Part shown: one piece after another, positions 9,079 to 17,028 of the stretch
How positions within the stretch are numbered: the first letter of the stretch is position 1
Layout: every line of letters starts with the position of its first letter
From: Anaerolineales bacterium
GTDB taxonomy: Bacteria; Chloroflexota; Anaerolineae; Anaerolineales; Villigracilaceae
DNA: 64,000 nucleotides
Reading direction: 5' to 3'
NCBI GenBank assembly: GCA_019187665.1
Contig: JABARH010000013.1
Coordinates: 38,389 to 102,388, forward strand
The notes under the pieces: generated by a model
Told to the model about the DNA's origin: nothing
Databases searched by the model: none
Seen by the model: the letters and a program-made list of their open reading frames with translations, nothing else
Program-made: the position numbers and the translations under genes

Positions 9079-9825
9079 ATGCGCTGGATTCTCGGCACGC
9101 GTGTGGACGCCACTTCGTACGAAGACGCCGCGCAGCAGATCGTGGAGTGGGCCAGGCGCGCCGAAAGCCGCTACGTCTGCGCGGCCAATGTGCATATGCT
9201 GATGGAAGCGCACGACGACGCGTCCTTTCGCGAGACGGTCAACCGCGCCGCGCTGGTCACACCAGACGGGATGCCGCTGGTCTGGGTTATGCGCTTGCTG
9301 GGCGTGAAAAGCCAGCAACGCGTCTATGGCCCGGAACTGACCCTGCGCGTGGCGCGCGCCGCTTCGGAACAGGGAATCGCCGTTGGCTTGTATGGCGGCG
9401 CGCCACATACCCTGGACCGGCTCGCGCGCAATTTAAAACAGCAATTTCCCCGGCTGAAGATCGCCCATGCCTTCAGTCCACCGTTCCGCTCTCTGACCAT
9501 CGAAGAGGACGCGCAGGCCACAGAAGAGATTATCCGTTCGGGGGCGCGCATCCTGTTTGTTGGACTGGGCTGCCCAAAACAGGAACGCTGGATGGCCGCA
9601 CGCCAGGGGCGACTCCCGGCGGTCATGTTGGGGGTCGGCGCGGCCTTCGACATTCACGCCGGTGAAAAACCGCAAGCGCCCACCTGGATGCGATCCGCCG
9701 GGTTGGAATGGCTGTTCCGCCTGGCGAGCGAGCCGCGTCGACTCTGGCGGCGATACGTTTATCACAATCCGCGCTTCGTGATTCTGGTATTATTGCAACT
9801 GCTGCGAAAGAAAAACAGATCGTGA
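9079..9825 (+). CDS. WecB/TagA/CpsF-family glycosyltransferase (GT26)
   Basis: The 248-residue length and motifs match GT26. These include the N-terminal VCAANVHMLMEA region, TPDGMPLVWVMRLLG (the D of PDG is the conserved acidic residue), GLYGG, FVGLGCPKQERWM and VMLGVGAAFDIHAGEKPQAP. Members transfer N-acetylmannosamine or a similar sugar to a lipid-linked primer at the membrane face. The C-terminus is basic, as expected for a peripheral membrane enzyme. It is followed after 7 nt by the priming transferase. Confidence 0.9.
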   Translation: MRWILGTRVDATSYEDAAQQIVEWARRAESRYVCAANVHMLMEAHDDASFRETVNRAALVTPDGMPLVWVMRLLGVKSQQRVYGPELTLRVARAASEQGIAVGLYGGAPHTLDRLARNLKQQFPRLKIAHAFSPPFRSLTIEEDAQATEEIIRSGARILFVGLGCPKQERWMAARQGRLPAVMLGVGAAFDIHAGEKPQAPTWMRSAGLEWLFRLASEPRRLWRRYVYHNPRFVILVLLQLLRKKNRS

Positions 9826-9832
9826 GCCTTCC

Positions 9833-11251
9833 ATGATTCGCCGCTTCTCTGTTAATTTTGCCGTCTTCTCCATTCTCGTGGACGCCGCGCTCATCGCCGC
9901 CATGCTATGGCTGATGGCCTACGCTCGTCCCGCACTGAGCCGGCTGGAGGGACTGCCGTTTATACAGGATATTTCTCAGCCGGTGCGTCTGCCGTTCGTT
10001 CTCTACCTGCTCTTTCCTGCTGTCTGGGTGGCGATCATGTTATTTCTTTCGGTCTACGACGGGCGGAGAAACCTGCGCATCGTGGACGAATTTTCCAGCC
10101 TGACCCTCAGCGCGCTGCTCGCGGGCATTTCCCTGGCAGGCTTGCTCTATCTATCCTTCCGCGACATTTCCCGCGTCCTCTTTCTAACCTTTGCCCTTTC
10201 CACCTATCTCGCGCTCCTCGTCTGGCGCGTCCCGGCGCGCGCCCTCTATCGCTGGCGTAACCGCAAACTGGGCCGCCAGCAGCGCGTCCTGATTCTGGGC
10301 GCAGGCGTGGTCGGCAGAAGCGTCAAACAGGAACTTGAAAAATTCAGGGAACAGATCCATGTCATTGGGTTTCTAGACGACGACGCAACCAAACGCGAAC
10401 AGGCCGCCGATATTTTGGGCGCGTTGAGCGCGGCGCGCGTTCTCGTCCAACAGCAGGGCGCGGATGAGATCATCCTCGCCCTGCCCCTGCGCGCCCACGA
10501 ACAGATGAGCCGCGTCCTCGAAACCCTGTTCGACCTGCCCGTCCGCATCAAGATCGTCCCGGACTATTTTCAATGGGCGCTGCATCACGCGGACGTGGAG
10601 GATTTCAGCGGTATCCCCATGCTGGACGTGCGCGCTCCGGCCCTCACCGACAACCAGCGCATGGTCAAGCGTTTCTTCGATATCATCTGTACCTGCCCGA
10701 TCCTGATTTTCGCGCTGCCGGTCATGGCCCTGGTGTCCCTGGCAATCTGGCTGGACGATGGCCCGCCGGTCCTGTTCCGCCAGAAACGCATCGGCGAGAA
10801 CGGGCGAGTCTTCATATTTTATAAATTCCGCACCATGATTCGCGATGCCGAAACGCTGCGCCACAGCGTGCAAGATGCGGATGAAAACGGCAACCCGATC
10901 TACAAACACAAAGACGACCCGCGCGTCACGCGCGTTGGGGCCTTTCTGCGCCGCTGGAGTCTCGATGAACTCCCGCAATTTTTCAATGTTCTGCGCGGCA
11001 GCATGAGCCTGGTCGGTCCGCGTCCCGAAATGCCCTACCTCGTGGAGCAATACCAGCCCTGGCAGCGCAAACGCTTCGCCGTTCCGCAGGGCCTGACCGG
11101 CTGGTGGCAGATCCATGGCCGCAGCGACAAGCCCATGCACCTGCATACCGAGGATGACCTGTACTACATCCAGAATTATTCCATCTGGCTCGACATTCAA
11201 ATCTTGATCCAGACCTTTTGGATCGTTCTGCGCGGCAAGGGCGCGTACTGA
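9833..11251 (+). CDS. Polyprenyl-phosphate sugar-1-phosphate transferase (exopolysaccharide priming enzyme)
   Basis: The 472-residue protein has four N-terminal membrane helices (about 1-130) and a Rossmann-like middle domain ([17 protein letters not shown]). A fifth hydrophobic segment leads into the catalytic PNPT domain with [58 protein letters not shown] and [13 protein letters not shown]. This is the WbaP/WcaJ architecture: it loads the first sugar phosphate on undecaprenyl phosphate and so starts assembly of the repeat unit made by the neighbouring enzymes. Confidence 0.93.
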   Translation: MIRRFSVNFAVFSILVDAALIAAMLWLMAYARPALSRLEGLPFIQDISQPVRLPFVLYLLFPAVWVAIMLFLSVYDGRRNLRIVDEFSSLTLSALLAGISLAGLLYLSFRDISRVLFLTFALSTYLALLVWRVPARALYRWRNRKLGRQQRVLILGAGVVGRSVKQELEKFREQIHVIGFLDDDATKREQAADILGALSAARVLVQQQGADEIILALPLRAHEQMSRVLETLFDLPVRIKIVPDYFQWALHHADVEDFSGIPMLDVRAPALTDNQRMVKRFFDIICTCPILIFALPVMALVSLAIWLDDGPPVLFRQKRIGENGRVFIFYKFRTMIRDAETLRHSVQDADENGNPIYKHKDDPRVTRVGAFLRRWSLDELPQFFNVLRGSMSLVGPRPEMPYLVEQYQPWQRKRFAVPQGLTGWWQIHGRSDKPMHLHTEDDLYYIQNYSIWLDIQILIQTFWIVLRGKGAY

Positions 11252-11258
11252 TTCCAGC

Positions 11259-12191
11259 ATGCCTCGAAAATTCCTCTGCGTCACCATGGACATCGAAGCC
11301 GACTACGCCAACGCGCAGGGACGGACGCGCCTCTTCGATGAACCCGCGCTGTTCGAACGCTACGTGGAACTCATCCGCCGCGCGGGCGTCAAGGTGACGG
11401 GCTTCCTCGTCACCTCATTTTTGGCGCGCTACGGCGAGGGTATCCGCAAACTGGAACGCGAGATCCCCATCGAGTTCGCGTTGCACTCGCACCATCACAA
11501 CACCGCAACCAGCGGCGAACGCGGCGAGATCGAACTGGCGCAAAAAACCTTCCGCGATTTTTTTGGCAAAGAGGCCATCGGCTACCGCGCGCCCATCGGC
11601 GCCATCTCGCGCGAGGGCCTCGGCAATTTAATGGACCTCGGCTTCCGCTACGACGCCAGCGTGTTCCCCTCCATCCGACCGGGAAAGAACGGCTACTGGA
11701 ACACGCACATGCCCATCGAACCGTTCCGCGTCACGCGCGGCCGCGACTCGATCCTCGAATTTCCCTTCCCCGCGCTGTCCATAATTCGATTAAACTTCGG
11801 CCTGCCGTGGATCAAACTCTACGGGCCGGGCCTCTCCACCGCGCTGATGCGCATCTTCCCGCCTCCCAGCGTGATCGCCCTCACCACCCATGCCCACGAC
11901 CTCTACGCCCCGCACCTCTCCGACGGCGTGACCGCCCTCGAAAAGCGCGCCCTGCTGCGCAACAGCGAGCGCGGCTTCGACATTCTCGAAACGATGATTG
12001 GGCGCTTCCGCGCGGCGGGCTACGAATTTGCATGGATGAGCGATATCTGCGATCACACAGACTCGCTTCCAGACCTGCCATCCATGCCCCTCGATGAATG
12101 GCGCTACTTTCTCTTCAAGGATTTCCCATGGCGACAACCTTCCAACACAGCCTCCAAAAATACGCCGAACTCACCGTCCACGTCGGCCTGA
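11259..12191 (+). CDS. Polysaccharide deacetylase family protein (CE4-like, NodB fold)
   Basis: In the 310-residue protein the metal triad is visible as TMDIEADY (Asp near residue 9) and HSHHHN (His-x3-His type), followed by YRAPIGAISREGLGNLMDLGFRYDASVFPS. This is the R-x-P and DSS/DAS part of the NodB domain. Such enzymes remove N-acetyl groups from polysaccharides or lipid-linked sugars. There is no signal peptide, so it may act on cytoplasmic precursors. The last 21 codons run through the start of the next gene (64-nt overlap), and the low-complexity C-terminus (NTASKNTPNSPSTSA) looks like readthrough, so the original stop may have been lost. Confidence 0.8.
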   Translation: MPRKFLCVTMDIEADYANAQGRTRLFDEPALFERYVELIRRAGVKVTGFLVTSFLARYGEGIRKLEREIPIEFALHSHHHNTATSGERGEIELAQKTFRDFFGKEAIGYRAPIGAISREGLGNLMDLGFRYDASVFPSIRPGKNGYWNTHMPIEPFRVTRGRDSILEFPFPALSIIRLNFGLPWIKLYGPGLSTALMRIFPPPSVIALTTHAHDLYAPHLSDGVTALEKRALLRNSERGFDILETMIGRFRAAGYEFAWMSDICDHTDSLPDLPSMPLDEWRYFLFKDFPWRQPSNTASKNTPNSPSTSA

Positions 12192-13372
12192 ACCTGCGCG
12201 CCGGCCAGCGCCTGACCGTGCGCGGCGCGTCGTTCGAGAATCAGGCGCTCGTGCATGCCATCGCCGAAGCGGCCTACAAGGCGGGCGCGCGCCTCGTCGA
12301 AGTATCCTGGATGGACGATCAAATGGAACTGATTCGTTTCGCGCACGCCCCGCGCGACTCGTTCGACGAATTCCCCAAATGGAGATTGGCCGGCGCGCTC
12401 GAATATGCCGAACGCGGCGACGCCACCCTCTCCATCTCCGGCGCCGACCCCGAATTGCTCGCCAGACAAGACCCCGAACTGGTCGGCGTCTATCACAGCA
12501 CAATGTGGAAAGAAATGGCGCCCTACTTGAATCATGTTACAGGCAACAGCATGAACTGGTGCGTGATCGCGGCCGCACGCCAGGCCTGGGCAAAGAAAGT
12601 CTTCCCCAACATGCAGCCTGAAAAAGCCGCCGCCAAACTCTGGAAGACCATCTTTCAAATGTGCCGCGTGAACACAGAAGACCCCGTGGCCGCATGGCAG
12701 GAACACATTCGCAATTTGCAAGCGCGCGGAAAATACCTGAGCCAAAAACAATATGCCGCGCTGCGCTACACCGCCCCCGGCACAGACCTGACCCTCGGCC
12801 TGCCCCCTGGACACTGCTGGGCCAGCGCGCGCGAACTCGCGAAGAACGGCGTCGAATTCACCGCCAACATCCCCACCGAAGAAACCTTCACCATGGGCGA
12901 CCGCAACCGCGCCGACGGAATCGTCTCCTCTACCAAGACATTGAATCACGGCGGCGTGTTGATCGAAGGCATCGTCGTCCGCTTTGAAAACGGGCGCGTC
13001 GTGGAGGCGCGCGCCAGCCGCAACGAAGCCGCTCTGCAAAAAATAATCGCCACCGACGATGGCGCAGCGTGCATCGGCGAGATCGCGCTCGTGCCAAATT
13101 CATCTCCCATCTCAAAATCGGGACTCGTGTTTCACAACACCCTCTTCGACGAAAACGCCTCCTGCCACCTCGCGCTCGGCCGCGCTTACAAGTTCAACTA
13201 CAGCGGCGGACTCGAACTCAACGACGAGGAATTCGCGGCGGTCGGCGGAAACCAGAGCCTGATCCACGTGGACTTTATGATCGGCTCCGGCGCAATGGAT
13301 ATTGACGGCCTCACCCGCGACGGCCGCGCCGAACCTGTCATGCGCCAGGGCGAATGGGCCTTCACAACCTAG
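12128..13372 (+). CDS. M29-family metallo-aminopeptidase
   Basis: The 414-residue protein matches thermophilic aminopeptidases (PepS/AmpS/aminopeptidase T). It begins LQKYAELTVHVGLNLRAGQRL and has the signature GVEFTANIPTEETFT, whose two glutamates bind the metal pair, and FHNTLFDENASCHLALGRAY near residue 340. It ends ELNDEEFAAVGGNQSLIHVDFMIGS. The enzyme is cytoplasmic and trims N-terminal residues from peptides. AAGGA (12117-12121) 6 nt upstream supports the ATG at 12128 over the in-frame ATG at 12098. Confidence 0.92.
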   Translation: MATTFQHSLQKYAELTVHVGLNLRAGQRLTVRGASFENQALVHAIAEAAYKAGARLVEVSWMDDQMELIRFAHAPRDSFDEFPKWRLAGALEYAERGDATLSISGADPELLARQDPELVGVYHSTMWKEMAPYLNHVTGNSMNWCVIAAARQAWAKKVFPNMQPEKAAAKLWKTIFQMCRVNTEDPVAAWQEHIRNLQARGKYLSQKQYAALRYTAPGTDLTLGLPPGHCWASARELAKNGVEFTANIPTEETFTMGDRNRADGIVSSTKTLNHGGVLIEGIVVRFENGRVVEARASRNEAALQKIIATDDGAACIGEIALVPNSSPISKSGLVFHNTLFDENASCHLALGRAYKFNYSGGLELNDEEFAAVGGNQSLIHVDFMIGSGAMDIDGLTRDGRAEPVMRQGEWAFTT

Positions 13373-13387
13373 AAAAAAACTGCCGCA

Positions 13388-13468
13388 TAACCCGCCTTAC
13401 GCAGCCCTGCAGGATGTATCTTGCGCCCAGCGCGATCACCTGGACGTTGTGGCTGAAACTGCGTAACC
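13388..13468 (-). repeat. Repeat B, copy 1 (reverse orientation)
   Basis: The complement reads as the same element found at 21969-22054, 30452-30535 and 58624-58708: it begins TTACGCAGTTTCAG, has a central CGCAAGAT-like arm and ends GCGTAAGGCGGGTTA. Ends and interior are partly self-complementary. It lies between the aminopeptidase and the STAS gene. Confidence 0.6.
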
Positions 13469-13501
13469 TCAACGCATCATTCGAGTAAAGGAGAAGCCAT
13501 T

Positions 13502-13912
13502 ATGAACATCACCCTTTCCATTCAACAGGGACGCGCGCCGGTTACGATCATTCACATTGACGGGAAACTGGATTCCCACAGCTTCCAGCGTTTGATAGAC
13601 GAGGCCAAACAAGCCTACGCTGACGGCGTGCGCGAGCTCCTGCTCGACATGACCAAACTCACTTACATCAGCAGCGCGGGCATCGTCTCTCTGCATTCGA
13701 TTGCAAAATTGTTTCGCGGCGAGGAAATGCCCGACCCCGAAAAAGGCTGGGGCGCCATCCGCTCGGCAGAAAAAGAACGCGGCAACGGCATTCAACAACA
13801 CGTCAAACTGCTCAACGTCCCGCCTGAAGTTCGCAGCGTGCTGGATGTGGTCGGGTTCTCCGCGTTCTTCGAAATGCACACCGACCTCGCGCAGGCCGTC
13901 GCGTCGTTTTAG
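13502..13912 (+). CDS. STAS-domain protein (anti-sigma factor antagonist-like)
   Basis: The 136-residue protein has the STAS pattern IIHIDGKLDSHSF, a conserved strand ELLLDMTKLTYISSAGIVSLHSI, and the phosphorylatable serine in the ISSAG turn. About 25 residues (EEMPDPEKGWGAIRSAEKER) are inserted before the last strand compared with a minimal SpoIIAA. A paralogue of similar length and plan sits at 54774-55166. No partner kinase or phosphatase gene is adjacent. AAGGAG precedes the ATG by 8 nt. Confidence 0.85.
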   Translation: MNITLSIQQGRAPVTIIHIDGKLDSHSFQRLIDEAKQAYADGVRELLLDMTKLTYISSAGIVSLHSIAKLFRGEEMPDPEKGWGAIRSAEKERGNGIQQHVKLLNVPPEVRSVLDVVGFSAFFEMHTDLAQAVASF

Positions 13913-14120
13913 CCGGTCACTTCCCTCCACGATGATCCCAATTCGTCTTTTACCCTTAAATCAAGCCGCCATGCCCGCGCCAATTCAAGCCCTCGCCTGC
14001 ATGCGCGATATGAAGACTCTCCCCGACCAGATGGAGAACGACGACGGCTGAACGCCTCAACTCGCCGCCGCCGATGCGCTCGTCCGACTCGGAGCCGGAC
14101 ACGCTGTTAACGCCGAAAAC

Positions 14121-15002
14121 ATGCATCGCAAAATTTTTTGGATCCTGACTCTCGCGGCCCTCGCGGCCTGCTCCGCCCCGGCCGCCTCATCAACCTCAAG
14201 CGGATTGCCCGTAGCAGCCACCACCTCCCTCATTGGCGACGCAGCGCGGCAGGTCGGCGGCGCGCGCGTGGACGTGACGATTCTCCTGCCCATCGGCGCA
14301 GACCCGCACGCCTACGAGCCGCGCCCACAGGACGTGGCCGCCCTCACCGACGCTCGGATCGTCCTCGTCAACGGCTTTGACCTCGAAGCGACTCTCGGAC
14401 CGCTGCTCCAAAACGCGCGGCACATCGTCACCGTCTCAGATGGAATCGTCCCCCTGCCTTTTACCGAAGATGGCGGACTCGACCCGCATGTCTGGCAGGA
14501 CCCGAACAACCTTATCGTCTGGGCGCGCAACATCGCCGAGGCCTTCGCTCAGGCGGACCCTGTCCACGCGGATGAATATCGCGTCAACGCGGAAGCATAC
14601 ATCGCGGAACTGACCGCGCTCGACGCCTGGATTCAAGCACAGGTCGCGCAGATCCCTGAAACGAATCGCAAACTTGTCACCGATCACAACAACTTCGGCT
14701 ACTTCGCGGCGCGCTATGGCTTCGAACAGATCGGCGCGCTGATTCCATCCGTCAGCGCGGGCGCCTCGCCCTCTGCCCGCGAACTGGCCGCGCTGGAAGA
14801 CGCCATCCGCGCCAGCGGAGTCACAGCCGTGTTCGTGGGTTCCACTGTCAATCCAGCCCTGAGCCGCCGCCTCGCGGAAGACACAGGCATCCAACTCGTC
14901 TTCCTGTTCACCGATTCGCTGAGTCTGCCGGGCCAGGGCGCGGAGACGTATCTCGAATTGATGCGCTATAACGTCAACGCGATCGTCGCGGCGTTGCGTT
15001 AA
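14121..15002 (+). CDS. Metal ABC transporter substrate-binding lipoprotein (ZnuA/TroA family)
   Basis: The 293-residue protein has a lipoprotein signal (ILTLAALAACSAP, lipobox LAAC with Cys17). The mature part shows the cluster A-I fold: PVAATTSLIGDAARQVGG, PIGADPHAYEPRPQDVAAL (first metal His), DPHVWQDPNN (second His), TDHNNFGYFAARYGF (third His) and a late Asp near FTDSLS. It captures Zn2+ or Mn2+ outside the cell for the ATPase and permease downstream. I saw no obvious Zur or MntR operator and no clear ribosome site in the 208-bp gap before it. Confidence 0.92.
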   Translation: MHRKIFWILTLAALAACSAPAASSTSSGLPVAATTSLIGDAARQVGGARVDVTILLPIGADPHAYEPRPQDVAALTDARIVLVNGFDLEATLGPLLQNARHIVTVSDGIVPLPFTEDGGLDPHVWQDPNNLIVWARNIAEAFAQADPVHADEYRVNAEAYIAELTALDAWIQAQVAQIPETNRKLVTDHNNFGYFAARYGFEQIGALIPSVSAGASPSARELAALEDAIRASGVTAVFVGSTVNPALSRRLAEDTGIQLVFLFTDSLSLPGQGAETYLELMRYNVNAIVAALR

Positions 15003-15049
15003 CCCTCACCCCCAGCCCTCTCCCGATTACGAAAGAGGGAGCAGAAGAT

Positions 15050-15847
15050 ATGTACCCACACACTCATCATCAATCCAACGAACCGATCCTCGATGCGCAA
15101 AATTTATCTGTGCGCTACGATGGACGCTCCGCGCTCGACGATATCAGTTTTCACCTGCATGCGGGCGAACGCGTGGCCGTTGTCGGGCCGAATGGCGCGG
15201 GCAAAAGCACTTTGTTCAAAGTGATCGCGGGCGTGCTGCCCCCTACCTCAGGGACCGTGACCGTCTCGGGATCGCGCCCCGCCGCGCACGTCTGCATCGG
15301 CTACGTCCCCCAGCGCGCGCACGTGGATTGGAATTTCCCCGTCAACGTGGCAGACGTGGTGATGATGGGACGTTCCGCCGTGATGGGCGCCTTCCGCTGG
15401 CCGACGCGCCGCGATTGGAATTTCGTCCACGACGCGTTGGACACGGTGGAAATGCGCGGCCTGGCCGCGCGCCAGATCGGCGAACTTTCGGGCGGGCAAC
15501 AGCAACGCATGTTCATCGCCCGCGCCCTGGCGCAGGAAGCCGAATTGATGTTGATGGACGAACCGTTGACGGGCCTCGACCTCCCCGCGCAGGAGGGAAT
15601 CTTAAACCTGCTCGATACCCTCCAAAAACAAAACGTGACGGTCATGGTCGCCACGCACGATCTCGACCAGGCCGAAAAATATTTCGACCGCGTGATGTTG
15701 TTAAATCAAACGCTGTTTGGGTTTGGAAGGCCAGATGCAGTCTTGAAACCTGAAATTCTTTTGAAGGCATATGGAAACAGGCTGAAACTGGTGGACGCCA
15801 ATGGAAAATTGACGACGCTGGACGATACCTGTTGCGGCGATGAATAA
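15050..15847 (+). CDS. Metal ABC transporter ATP-binding protein
   Basis: The 265-residue ATPase has Walker A GPNGAGKST near residue 48, Q-loop YVPQRAHVDW, signature LSGGQQQR, Walker B LMLMDEPLTG and the switch HDL. Histidines at the N-terminus (YPHTHHQSN) and a Cys pair at the end (DDTCCGDE) are common in Zn/Mn transporter ATPases. A short hairpin (CCCTCT 15017-15022 and AGAGGG 15035-15040) in the 47-nt gap contains the GGGAG ribosome site and could temper translation. Confidence 0.92.
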   Translation: MYPHTHHQSNEPILDAQNLSVRYDGRSALDDISFHLHAGERVAVVGPNGAGKSTLFKVIAGVLPPTSGTVTVSGSRPAAHVCIGYVPQRAHVDWNFPVNVADVVMMGRSAVMGAFRWPTRRDWNFVHDALDTVEMRGLAARQIGELSGGQQQRMFIARALAQEAELMLMDEPLTGLDLPAQEGILNLLDTLQKQNVTVMVATHDLDQAEKYFDRVMLLNQTLFGFGRPDAVLKPEILLKAYGNRLKLVDANGKLTTLDDTCCGDE

Positions 15848-15884
15848 TTTGCGATTTTGGATTTTGGAAGTTCTAACGGAATCT

Positions 15885-16014
15885 TCTCTACCGTACAAAG
15901 AGCCAAATCGGACGCGGACAAGCGCGAAAAACGCGGAGAAAAGCAAAAAAGGCCGCAAAAATCCGCGTCTACCCGCGTTTTCCGCGTCGCATTTCCTGGG
16001 ATGTACGGTAGAGA
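15885..16014. repeat. Repeat D, copy 2: 130-bp MITE-like element inside the metal transporter operon
   Basis: Perfect 12-bp terminal inverted repeats, TCTCTACCGTAC (15885-15896) and GTACGGTAGAGA (16003-16014), enclose a long imperfect palindrome built from CGCGGA/TCCGCG pieces. A second element with the same end sequence is at 55251-55346. It interrupts the gap between the ATPase and permease genes. Non-autonomous transposition is the simplest explanation. Confidence 0.75.
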
Positions 16015-16020
16015 GACAGA

Positions 16021-16129
16021 ATCTAAAATTCTGAATCAAATCCAAGTTGCTGCTCTCGCAAAAGAGACCGATGAAATCCTTGCCATGACCATTGCCTCCA
16101 TCAAGACCCTGCGCGGCAAAAAATTGTAA
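16021..16129 (+). pseudogene. C-terminal remnant resembling a four-helix-bundle (S23/IVP-like) protein
   Basis: Directly after the repeat D element the frame ending at the TAA of 16127-16129 encodes SKILNQIQVAALAKETDEILAM and then TIASIKTLRGKKL. This resembles the last helix of four-helix-bundle proteins that often end with a similar ELxAI...SIKT pattern. No start or upstream domain is present, so it would be a fragment left next to the inserted element. The match is from memory of the family and is weak. Confidence 0.3.
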
Positions 16130-16177
16130 ATCGTCAATCGAAAATCAAAAATCAAAAATCAAAAATCGAAAATCAAA
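16129..16177 (+). repeat. Tandem array 1: seven 7-bp units (AATCRAA) abutting the permease start
   Basis: Units AATCGTC, AATCGAA, AATCAAA (three times), AATCGAA and AATCAAA follow without a break, and the ATG of the next gene is formed by the next partial unit (AATG). No Shine-Dalgarno sequence is present in front of that ATG because the array fills the site. The array begins in the stop codon of the remnant ahead of it. Confidence 0.85.
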
Positions 16178-16178
16178 A

Positions 16179-17018
16179 ATGACCTGGCTCCTTGAACCTC
16201 TAAGTTACCCCTTCATGCTACGCGGACTCGCCGCGGGCGCGCTGGTCGGCGTTGTTTGCGCGGTTGTGGGAACATACGTTGTCCTGCGCGGCATGGCCTT
16301 CTTCGGCGACGCGCTGGCGCACACCGTTCTGCCTGGCGTGGCGCTCGGATACATCCTCAGCGGCGGGGAGCGCGCGTCATTATTCTGGTGGGCGCTTGGC
16401 ACGGCCATTCTCGCCTCGCTTGGCATCGGCGCCCTCAGCCGAAACGCCCGCATTAAAGAAGATACCGCCATCGGCGTGATCTTCGCGGGCATGTTTGCGC
16501 TCGGCATCGCGCTCATCTCCACCGTCCGCTCCTACGCGGTGGACCTGAGTCACTTCCTCTTCGGCGACGTGCTGGGCGTGACCAACCGTGATTTAATCCT
16601 GACCGCCGTCTTCGGCGGAATTGTTTTGTTCCTCGTTTTTATTTTTTACAAGGAATTTCTCACGCTCTCCTTCGACCCCGTGCTGGCCGCGACGCTGCGC
16701 ATGCCCGTCGGCCTGCTGAACAACCTCCTGCTCGCGCTGATCGCCGTCACCGTGGCCGTCTCGATGCAGACCGTCGGCGTGGCGCTGATGGTAGCCATGC
16801 TGGTCACGCCCGCCGCGACCGCCTATCTCCTCACGCGCCGATTATGGAAGATGATGGTCGTCGCCGCGATCATCGGCGCGGCATCGTCTGTGACTGGCCT
16901 GTATTTCAGCTATTACTTAAACATCGCATCCGGCGCGGCCATCGTGCTGACTGCTACGGCGATATTCATCGTTGTCTTCTTGTTCAACCCGAGGCAAGGG
17001 GCGCTGCGGAGAGGGTAA
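16179..17018 (+). CDS. Metal ABC transporter permease (ZnuB family)
   Basis: The 279-residue protein has about eight hydrophobic helices and the family opening LSYPFMLRGLAAGALVGVVCAVVGTYVVLRGMAFFGDALAHTVLPG, where the D-x3-H pair is conserved. It forms the channel for the ATPase and lipoprotein encoded upstream. MTWLLEPLSYPFM at 16179 is chosen because the longer in-frame reading would translate the AATCAAA array. The operon is interrupted by 331 bp holding a MITE-like element, a remnant and the tandem array. Confidence 0.9.
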   Translation: MTWLLEPLSYPFMLRGLAAGALVGVVCAVVGTYVVLRGMAFFGDALAHTVLPGVALGYILSGGERASLFWWALGTAILASLGIGALSRNARIKEDTAIGVIFAGMFALGIALISTVRSYAVDLSHFLFGDVLGVTNRDLILTAVFGGIVLFLVFIFYKEFLTLSFDPVLAATLRMPVGLLNNLLLALIAVTVAVSMQTVGVALMVAMLVTPAATAYLLTRRLWKMMVVAAIIGAASSVTGLYFSYYLNIASGAAIVLTATAIFIVVFLFNPRQGALRRG

Positions 17019-17021
17019 AAT
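17016..17021 (+). promoter_or_regulatory. -10 box TAAAAT, 7 nt before the start codon at 17029 (leaderless promoter candidate)
   Basis: The box overlaps the TAA stop of the permease gene. With a -10 this close, transcription would start at or next to the ATG. There is no ribosome-binding sequence between box and start. Confidence 0.5.
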
Positions 17022-17028
17022 ATCCGTC

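Noticed and set aside
14003..14120. Zur/MntR operator or riboswitch before the metal transporter
   Set aside because: I looked for a palindromic AT-rich operator and found none that I could defend; the region shows no conserved structure.
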